A stretch of 41,254 nt of DNA, taken from assembly GCA_945860355.1 (NCBI GenBank), contig CAMARB010000011.1, positions 1-41,254 on the forward strand. The letters are read 5' to 3'. The notes under the pieces are model-generated. The model was not told the origin of the DNA, made no database searches, and saw only the letters and a list, made by a program, of their open reading frames with translations. The position numbers and the translations under genes were made by a program. The stretch's first letter is position 1. Each line of letters begins with the position of its first letter. The stretch comes from Chthoniobacter flavus (GTDB lineage Bacteria; Verrucomicrobiota; Verrucomicrobiia; Chthoniobacterales; Chthoniobacteraceae). Positions 7,595 to 14,335 of this stretch are shown here, in pieces.

Positions 7595-9001
7595 TTAGCC
7601 GGGCTCCTGCGGAACCGCAGGCAACCGCCGCAGCGAGTTGCGAACAAAATTGGCCCCCAGCTCCCAGATGGGTCCGGGAAACGTGCGGCAATCCTCGAGC
7701 ACCGACTCAAAGGCCGCCATAAAATGAGCGATCTCCCTTTCGCCGATCACCAGCGGCGGGATCAGCTTGATCACGTCCATGCCGTGCCCGGCGATCTGGC
7801 ACAACACCCCGTGCCGGGTGAGCAGGGCCGTCACCAACATCTGACAGAAGAGCTCCGGCTCCAGCCGGTGCAGGAGCTTCCAGCCCATGCGCGCAGCCAG
7901 TTCCCGCGGCTCGTGGAATTCGATCGCGATCATGAGCCCTTTGCCACGCACCTCCTTGATGACCGAGTGCCGGCGCTGAAGAGCGGTGAGCCGGTCCAGG
8001 AGCTCAGCGCCCACCGACTCGGCCCGGGCCACCAGCTGCTCCTCCTCAATCACTTGCAGCGTGGCAAGCCCGCACGCCATCGCCAGGTTGTTGCGCCCGA
8101 ACGTCGAGGAATGCACCACGCAACGGTCCAGCCGACTGAATGTCCGCTGATAAATCCAACGCCGCGCCACCACCGCCCCGCAGGGCACATAACCGCCGCT
8201 CAGGGACTTCGCCACGGTCACCAAGTCCGGCTCCAACCCCCAATGCTCGAACCCCCACCAACGCCCCGTCCGCCCCAGTCCCGTCTGGACCTCGTCCGCG
8301 ATGAGCAGGGTGCCACTCGCCCGACAGAGTTCCTGGGCGCGCTGATAAAACTCAGCAGTCGCATACAGGACGCCCTTGCCAAAAACCGGCTCCACAATCA
8401 GCGCGGCATACCGGCCCGATTCCAGTTCCCGCTGGAGCGCCGCGAGATCCCCCAACCCCACCCGCACACAACCTTCAAGCAAAGGGCCGAATCCCTCCTG
8501 AAAATGCGCGTCGCCCATGACCGAGAGCGAACCGTGGGTCAGACCATGAAAGGCCCCTTGAAAAGAAAGCAACCCCGCTCGGCCCGTGGCGGCCCGGGCA
8601 AATTTCAACGCCCCCTCCACGGCTTCCGTCCCGGAATTGCAGAAAAAAACGGCATCCAGATGGGATGGCATTTTTTTGAGGAGCGCCTCGGCGAGCAGCC
8701 CGCTCAAGAGCGAACAATCCATCTGGACCATGTTCGGCAGATCCAGTTCAAGCGTCTCCTGGATGGCGCGCTTGAGCGCGGGGTGGTTGCGCCCGATGTT
8801 GTACACGCTATACCCGCTCAAAAAATCCAGGTAAGCCCGGTCCTCAGCGTCGTAGAGCCACGCCCCCGATGCCCGGGTGTAAACGCGGTCGAACCCGATG
8901 ATGCGCTGGACCTCCACCAGGGTCCGGTTCAGGTGCCTGAAATGGAGCTCGTAATTCTCCCCCAAACGCCCGGCTACGAGTCTCTTGAGATCCAACGGCA
9001 T
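7595..9001 (-). CDS. Class III PLP-dependent aminotransferase
   Basis: Fold-type I enzyme of the ornithine/acetylornithine aminotransferase group, 468 residues, cytosolic. Visible features are FFCNSGTEAVEGALKFAR (119-136) for the cofactor phosphate, FHGLTHGSLS (151-160), the DEVQTGLGRTGRWWGFEH region with Asp236 facing the pyridine nitrogen, and Lys265 in TVAKSLSGGYVP forming the Schiff base. A C-terminal MIAIEF...LIPPLVIGE segment is also typical. An N-terminal extension of about 35 residues precedes the catalytic fold. No arginine, biotin or hopanoid genes adjoin it, so the amino donor and acceptor are unknown. The ATG at 9001 lies 98 bp from the divergent hydrolase gene. Confidence 0.9.
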   Translation of the reverse strand: MPLDLKRLVAGRLGENYELHFRHLNRTLVEVQRIIGFDRVYTRASGAWLYDAEDRAYLDFLSGYSVYNIGRNHPALKRAIQETLELDLPNMVQMDCSLLSGLLAEALLKKMPSHLDAVFFCNSGTEAVEGALKFARAATGRAGLLSFQGAFHGLTHGSLSVMGDAHFQEGFGPLLEGCVRVGLGDLAALQRELESGRYAALIVEPVFGKGVLYATAEFYQRAQELCRASGTLLIADEVQTGLGRTGRWWGFEHWGLEPDLVTVAKSLSGGYVPCGAVVARRWIYQRTFSRLDRCVVHSSTFGRNNLAMACGLATLQVIEEEQLVARAESVGAELLDRLTALQRRHSVIKEVRGKGLMIAIEFHEPRELAARMGWKLLHRLEPELFCQMLVTALLTRHGVLCQIAGHGMDVIKLIPPLVIGEREIAHFMAAFESVLEDCRTFPGPIWELGANFVRNSLRRLPAVPQEPG

Positions 9002-9099
9002 GCGCCCGGGAATCTACAGATCGGGCCGCGGGGCGCGAGGCGGAAAATCACCCCGGAACCCGACCGCTTTCCTTCTGGCCGACGCTTGGCGGAAATGGG

Positions 9100-11139
9100 A
9101 TGACTGCCCGTTCGCAACCCATGAAAATCCCCTCCCTCTGCGCGCTCCTCGTTCTTGCGGCTCAGCCCCTCCTCGCCGACGGCCCCAAGGACAACATCCC
9201 CGAGGCCGTCCGCCCGATTCCCCCGCTCGGCATCGAGATCCCCTCGGAGGAACGGAAAGAACTGGAGCAACGCGCAGCCGAACTGCTTGCGGAAATCACT
9301 GACCTGCGGGCCAAACTCAAAAAGAGCCCGCAACAACTCGAGCTCTTGCCCGACGTGGAGGTGTACCACAAAGCGGTCGATTGGGCCCTGCGGTACAACG
9401 AATTCTTCAAGCCCCAGGAAACCGCCGCCGCCCGCGACCTGCTCAAGCGCGGGTTTGAACGCGCCCAGGCGCTGCGCGAGGGCCAGGCCCCCTGGCTGAC
9501 CCAAACCGGCCTGGTCACGCGCGCCTACCGCTCCAAAATCGACGGCTCCATCCAGCCCTTCGGACTGGAAATCCCGCCCGGCGCATTGTCCGGGGCGCCC
9601 AACCGGGTTGATTTCTGGTGCCACGGCCGGGGCGAAACCCTCAGCGAACTCGCTTTCCTGGATCAACGCCACAAAAGCCCCGGACAGTTCAAGCCCGAGG
9701 GCGCCATTGTGGTGCACCTCTACGGGCGGTATTGCTGCGCCAACAAGTTCGCGGGCGAAATCGATCTGTTCGAGGCGCTCGAACGCCTTCAACGCGATTA
9801 TCGGGTGGACCAAAACCGGATTCTCATCCGCGGCTTTTCCATGGGCGGCGCGGCCGCCTGGCAGTTCGCCGTGCATTACCCGGGAAAATGGTGCGCCGCG
9901 GCACCCGGGGCCGGCTTCAGCGAAACGGCGGATTTCCTCAAGGTGTTCCAGGAGGAGGAACTCCGGCCCACCCCCTACGAGAAAAAACTCTGGCATCTCT
10001 ACGATGCCACGGATTACGCGCTGAACCTGTTCAACTGCCCGACAGTGGCGTACAGCGGCGAGTTGGACCGCCAAAAACAAGCCGCCGATCAGATGGAAAA
10101 GGCCCTCGCAGCCGAGAGCATGACGCTCACCCATTTAATCGGGCCGAAGACCGCCCACAAATACCACCCCGATTCTGCCCGGGACATCGCGCAGCGCCTT
10201 GACTCCATCGCCGCCCGGGGCCGCGACCCGGTGCCGCCCCGGATTCTTTTCACGACCTGGACATTGCGCTACGCGGAATGCCTCTGGCTCAAACTCGAAG
10301 GCCTCGGCCAACACTGGGAACGCGCCCGGGTGGAGGCGCAGCTGGATTCCCCGGGCCAAGCCGTGCGACTTACCACCAGCAACGTCACCGCGCTCGCCCT
10401 GGATTTCGCGGCTGGCCTCTGCCCCCTGGACCCCACCCGGCCCGTCATGGTCACTCTGGACGGCACGCAAGTGAGCTGTCCGCCCCCTCAGAGCGACCGC
10501 TCCTGGACAGTGCATTTCCAAAAACAAGGGAGCACCTGGGCGCTGGCCACCGAACCGGGGGAAACCCTCGCCAAACGCCCCGGGCTCCAGGGCCCCATTG
10601 ACGACGCGTTCCTCGACAGCTTCCTCATGGTCCGGCCGTCCGGCCAGGCGCTGCACCCGGCCACCGGGCAATGGGTGACCACGGAGATGCAGCGGGCACA
10701 GGAGCACTGGCGCAAGCAGTTCCGCGGCGACGCCCCCATCAAGGACGACCACGCGCTCACCGACGAGGACATCGCCGCCAACCATCTCGTCCTCTGGGGC
10801 GACCCGCAGAGCAACCAAGTGCTCGCTCGGATCATGGCCAAACTCCCGGTCCAATGGACCGCCCAGGAAGTGCGCCTCGGCAGCCGCACCTTTGACGGTG
10901 CCCAGCATGTGCCGGCGCTGATCTTCCCGAACCCCCTCAACCCGAAACGTTACGTTGTCATCAACAGCAGCTTCACCTACCGCGAATACGATTACCTCAA
11001 CAACGCGCGCCAAGTCCCCAAGCTCCCCGATTACGCCGTGTTCGATATCCGCAAACCCGCCACCTCCCAGGCCCCGGCCGCCGTGGCTCTGGCGGGGTTC
11101 TTCGGGGAACGCTGGGAACTTCCACCAGCGGCGAAATAG
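9100..11139 (+). CDS. Secreted alpha/beta-hydrolase (prolyl-oligopeptidase-like esterase)
   Basis: Exported 679-residue protein. A signal peptide (MKIPSLCALLVLAAQPLLADG from residue 8) directs it out of the cytoplasm; ATG 9121 is an equally possible start. After a helical region (about 50-125) comes an alpha/beta-hydrolase domain with nucleophile elbow RGFSMGGAAAW (Ser247), a likely acid at Asp323 (YSGELDRQ) and a histidine at 353 or 356 (GPKTAHKYHP). This layout fits prolyl-oligopeptidase-like or feruloyl-esterase-like hydrolases. About 300 further residues look beta-rich and may form an accessory domain. The substrate is unknown; polysaccharide-linked esters or peptides are plausible. It stands alone, divergent from the aminotransferase. 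Confidence 0.8.
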   Translation: MTARSQPMKIPSLCALLVLAAQPLLADGPKDNIPEAVRPIPPLGIEIPSEERKELEQRAAELLAEITDLRAKLKKSPQQLELLPDVEVYHKAVDWALRYNEFFKPQETAAARDLLKRGFERAQALREGQAPWLTQTGLVTRAYRSKIDGSIQPFGLEIPPGALSGAPNRVDFWCHGRGETLSELAFLDQRHKSPGQFKPEGAIVVHLYGRYCCANKFAGEIDLFEALERLQRDYRVDQNRILIRGFSMGGAAAWQFAVHYPGKWCAAAPGAGFSETADFLKVFQEEELRPTPYEKKLWHLYDATDYALNLFNCPTVAYSGELDRQKQAADQMEKALAAESMTLTHLIGPKTAHKYHPDSARDIAQRLDSIAARGRDPVPPRILFTTWTLRYAECLWLKLEGLGQHWERARVEAQLDSPGQAVRLTTSNVTALALDFAAGLCPLDPTRPVMVTLDGTQVSCPPPQSDRSWTVHFQKQGSTWALATEPGETLAKRPGLQGPIDDAFLDSFLMVRPSGQALHPATGQWVTTEMQRAQEHWRKQFRGDAPIKDDHALTDEDIAANHLVLWGDPQSNQVLARIMAKLPVQWTAQEVRLGSRTFDGAQHVPALIFPNPLNPKRYVVINSSFTYREYDYLNNARQVPKLPDYAVFDIRKPATSQAPAAVALAGFFGERWELPPAAK

Positions 11140-11151
11140 GCCGCAGACAGA

Positions 11152-11253
11152 AGCTTGGGGCCGGGCGAATGCAGCAGGGCTGTCGTGCGGGTTAAAATCC
11201 ACGGCCGTGGAGCTGAGGTCGCAGATGGCGGTGGACGCCTGCCTCCCCAAGCT
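11152..11253. other. Structured intergenic element with 9-bp closing stem
   Basis: AGCTTGGGG (11152-11160) is exactly complementary to CCCCAAGCT (11245-11253), enclosing about 84 bases. Inside are the palindrome CCACGGCCGTGG and the small hairpin GGCG-GTGGA-CGCC. It begins 12 bp after the secreted hydrolase stop. The 102-nt size with a long terminal stem recalls a structured RNA, but there is no TTCGA-type T-loop, so it is not a tRNA. It may be a terminator-like or regulatory structure, or part of a repeat. Confidence 0.4.
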
Positions 11254-11378
11254 CAGTGCCCGGGGCTGCGGGCAACCGCGATTTCAAAAGTGATCCGATG
11301 GCCGGGTTCGCCGCAGCGCTTGGTTGGCGGCGAGAAATCGAGGAGAAAGAATAAGCCAAGAGTGGGGCACGGCTAGAA

Positions 11379-11615
11379 TCACCAAATGGCTCCTCCGATC
11401 AGAGAGGAGGCGACAAGCAACGCGAGCGCAAGCGACTTCCAAGAACCGAGAACCCGCCCCTGCCAGCTGCGCGCCTCACGATCGAGGCGCGCCGCACCGG
11501 CCTGGGAAGTCTGTGATGTGCGGCGCTCGGACCAGCGCAGGACGCAGAAGATGCCTATGATGCCGTCGAAGAGTCCGACAAGCGCCCGAATGATGATGGA
11601 TGCAATGTCGCTCAA
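11379..11615 (-). CDS. Possible small membrane protein (78 aa)
   Basis: A weakly supported frame with two hydrophobic stretches: residues about 6-26 (SIIIRALVGLFDGIIGIFCVL) and 61-78 (SLALALLVASSLIGGAIW), separated by a charged loop. It would need a TTG start at 11615 and has no recognisable ribosome binding site or family. It lies in a stretch otherwise without genes, between the secreted hydrolase and a decayed transposase zone. The 260 bp beyond its start, up to 11876, hold nothing I can name. It may be a chance frame. Confidence 0.3.
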   Translation of the reverse strand: MSDIASIIIRALVGLFDGIIGIFCVLRWSERRTSQTSQAGAARLDREARSWQGRVLGSWKSLALALLVASSLIGGAIW

Positions 11616-11876
11616 GACTGGTGCGTTCGGTTCAAGTTTGGCTTGGCAAAACTTCGTTCACAGGACACGCGTAGAACCGGCTGACAGGGATTCGGCACCC
11701 GCCGCGGGATTCACCGTCAGCTGAGGGGCGAGGTTCATTGCGCGGCATTTAAAGGAGGCACCGCTCTGATCGCGACTCGAAAACGGCCAGCCAATGCCCC
11801 CCGACTCATTTCCTTTTTTGGGGGACAGACAAACTGTGTGAAGGCCGCGTAAATGAGTCCGTCTTTCTGCTCCCCC

Positions 11877-12005
11877 GGCCTCCTTATCGATGGGCGAAGC
11901 GGAACTTTGGCAGACTGGGACCCCAAAGTCTCCGCGATTGAGAACGCCACGCTCCTCCGATCCGGTCCAGTTCGGATCTCCGGGTGGAACAAGAAGTGGC
12001 GAACC
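11877..12005. repeat. Dispersed repeat, copy A (partner at 31828-31945)
   Basis: This stretch aligns, with small gaps, to 31828-31945 on the same strand. Shared blocks are TCGATG near the left end, GATTGAGA-A/G-CGCC in the middle, and GGAACAAGAAG-T/C-GGCGAACC at the right end (20 of 21 bases). The two copies are diverged, so this is an old or fast-decaying family. Copy A ends about 60 bp past the stop of the broken REP-type transposase. Confidence 0.65.
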
Positions 12006-12017
12006 GTACGGTTCGCC
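11998..12017. repeat. Perfect 20-bp palindrome
   Basis: GGCGAACCGTACGGTTCGCC equals its own reverse complement and sits at the right edge of dispersed repeat copy A, 49 bp past the transposase stop codon. Copy B has lost the symmetry after GGCGAACC. It could be a transposase recognition hairpin or a protein-binding site. Confidence 0.8.
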
Positions 12018-12066
12018 TTTCCCTTGGCACTGGAGCCTGCGGTCTGGACCGCTTCCCTCGACTTAG

Positions 12067-13128
12067 TTAGTCGTGGAATGTCCCGGAGGGGCGCACCGCT
12101 TTATTCCGCAAATCCCGCACGGCGAACAGCCCATGCAGATCCACGTTCCTCATTTCCCGGGCGCCATTCTTCCGACGACTCCCAAACCGCTCCCGGTTCT
12201 TTTTGAATACCCGCTCCACGAAATCCCCTGCCCCTATCGCGCAGCCGTCGCTGAAATACCGCACACGACAACGCAGCGACTGGTAAAAGCTCAACTTCCC
12301 GCCCGACCGGATCACCGCCTCCACCTCCCGAGCTCCCATCCCCCGGCGCGCCCCCAGCCCGTCGGGCCCCGCTTCGCGCTCCTCCCCGTTTTCGAACAGA
12401 TAAACACGGTATCGGGCCAACAAACGCCGCATCTCCTGGCACTCGGTTTCCCCGGGGCGCTCGGATGCCAGCACGCCCATCACGACCTTTTTCAGGCCCA
12501 GCTCTGCCGGCGTCCGCCCCGCCACGGCCTCCGCATAACCGCTCCAGCGGTAATCGGCCGGATCTTTTATGATCCCGGCTCGCACGGGGTTGAGGTCGAT
12601 CTACGCCGCCATGGTCGAGAGCGTCTGGCCAGTGCCCTCCACCAGCACGCTCTTGAAACGCCCCTCCCACAGAGTTCCACACCGCTCGTTCCGGGCGTTG
12701 AACCACTGCGAAAAGCGCTGTTTCACCCCCTGCATGAAGCTGGCCAGATTCCACATCCGGCGCAGAAACCGCCCCCGGAGCCGTTCCGCCCCGGCGTCAT
12801 CGCCAGCGCCACGCATTTCGGCGAGTTGCCGCTCCAGTTCCGACGCCGGATAGGAAAGCTCGGCCCGTCGAACCAGCCGCACTAGCTCCGCATCATCGGG
12901 CATGGTTTCCGGGCGTCTGGTCACGTGCACCAGCACATGCACGTGGTTGCTCATGACGCAGAAGGTGAGCACTTGCACGCCGCAGAACTCCTCATAGGCC
13001 CGGAGAATCTCGACAAACTTCTCTTTTTCCCGGTCCCCGAACGCGAACCGCCTCTCGACGACCCGCGTCACGCAGTGATAACCCGCCTCCAACGCCCCCT
13101 CCTCCGCCAGCAGCCTCCCCATCCTCAT
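12067..13128 (-). pseudogene. REP-type Y1 transposase (RAYT) interrupted by one amber codon
   Basis: A 354-codon frame from ATG 13128 is open throughout except for TAG at 12601-12603. The N-terminal part (175 codons) carries HCVTRVVERR and the HUH metal motif SNHVHVLVHV, then SFMQGVKQRFSQWFNAR and a W-E-GRFKS motif. After TAG the same frame resumes at once as IDLNPVRAGIIKDPADYRWS and continues for 178 codons. Homologues read AAYIDLNPVRAG here, so the amber replaces the tyrosine that, from my recollection of the E. coli TnpREP sequence, aligns with its nucleophile Tyr115. One base change (TAC or TAT to TAG) explains it. RAYTs act on REP hairpins; this copy should be inactive unless the amber is read through. 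It adjoins a reverse transcriptase fragment and dispersed repeat copy A. Confidence 0.88.
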
Positions 13129-13146
13129 GGCAAAACCGGTCGCCCA

Positions 13147-13626
13147 TCACCACACACGCGTCAAAATTTTTTTATACATTTTGCTTTTCCCCAATCCATT
13201 GGCGCACTTGAGTAAACGGGCCCAGAGCTGCTTTTTGATCACCTCCATCGCCTGTTGTGCGCTTCGCTTGGGAAGATACCCAAAACTGTTGGGATGAAAG
13301 TCCGCCTCGTAGATCGGCATCAACACCAGCCAGAGCCCGGTTTGCACCACGCGATCTTTCACCATCGGGATGCCCGGCAGCCGTTTCTTTCCGCCCGTTT
13401 TGGCAATCCACACCCGTTTGACTGGCGAGGCCTCGTATTCCTTCGCTAGCAATTCTTCGCCCAGCCTCCTGACCCATTGGAGGACTCCTCCTGCCGTCCG
13501 CTCAATGTAGGAGGGAGTCTCAACCCGCCAAAAGCCGACAAACTCAGGGCGAAACGCTCCCTCAAAGGCTGCAGAAAGAGCGCCGGTTGTGACAACGCCT
13601 GCCGCATCCATCTCCGCGGCATCCAT
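13147..13626 (-). pseudogene. Truncated group II intron reverse transcriptase fragment
   Basis: The middle of this 159-codon frame resembles the start of the reverse transcriptase domain of group II intron proteins: SPVKRVWIAKTGGKKRLPGI, PMVKDRVVQTGLWLVLMPIY, then EADFHPNSFGYLPKRSAQQA. Intact proteins are 400-600 residues with a YADD catalytic box, a maturase domain and often HNH. All of that is missing, as the frame loses similarity after about residue 130 and stops. The first 40 residues are poorly matched. It begins 18 bp upstream of the transposase pseudogene on the same strand. No intron domain V hairpin was found downstream, so it is a relic. Confidence 0.75.
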
Positions 13627-14335
13627 TTAGATGCGTGAGCCCTGATTGGGGGAGGATTGGGGCCGCACAATTCTGGAATATTTCCTGCTAACTGAACGAT
13701 CGGGCCGCGCATTCATTCACCGTCCATTCACTCACGAAAAACGATCCGCGCATGCCGAACTCCCGTAACAACCCGGTTTTGGTGCAGCGCATGACCCGCT
13801 TCAGCCCGGACTTTTCGCTGCCGAAACAGCCGAATGGGACAGCCGAGCTGGGTCGCGCCGCTTCACTCATCACTCCCGCAGCGTCCAGTTTCACGTGTGC
13901 CCAAGTGCTCCGAAACGGGCGCGATGGAGTAGACCATCGGGCGGCTTTGATCCCGCAGTGGGCCATGGGGCCGCGCTCGGTGTCGGCCCTGATTTCGCCG
14001 GGAAAGTTGTCGAGCATTCAAATGTGGCAGAACGCGGCGAAACGCGCTCCCCGTCTGGCCGGAACCCTTCTGGGGCTCCTGTTCGGGCTCCAGTCGCAAT
14101 CCTTCGACCTACACCCGGTTGAGGGCAGTCAAAACGCCGCGGGAACAAGCCGCCGCCCCCACGGCGAGGTTAATGCGGACGGGGAGGGAGTGTCCTGAGG
14201 TTCCCGCAAACGACAGCGGGCTTTGGCAGGGACGAGCAACCTCCGGCTTCCGGATCAACACCCGCGCCGGACGGCTCCTGCGGGGAGACAAATCCAACTA
14301 AGAACGCCGCCGCCCTCCCAATCCGCCAAATCCCG
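13627..14335. other. Gene-free region between relics and the cytochrome operon
   Basis: Open frames exist on both strands (for example 13752-14198 plus and 13688-14017 minus), but none has recognisable motifs or a consistent hydrophobic pattern. On the minus strand this lies 5' of the reverse transcriptase fragment, where the RNA domains of a group II intron would be, so part may be intron debris. That is inference; no intron boundary was identified. The promoter of the operon starting at 14336 should be near its right end. Confidence 0.4.

Noticed and set aside
7595-9001. Aminotransferase as BioA (near bioD) or HpnO
   Set aside because: Motifs are closer to the ornithine/acetylornithine group; it is on the other strand from bioD and no hopanoid genes are present.
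11152-11253. Possible selenocysteine tRNA (about 100 nt, long acceptor-like stem)
   Set aside because: No TTCGA-type T-loop, no plausible anticodon arm and no CCA end; only the closing stem and small hairpins hold.
11735-11992. 85-codon minus-strand frame
   Set aside because: Overlaps dispersed repeat copy A and has no recognisable motif.
13752-14198. 148-codon plus-strand frame and its minus-strand counterpart
   Set aside because: No family features; overlapping frames on both strands in a relic zone are expected in GC-rich DNA.
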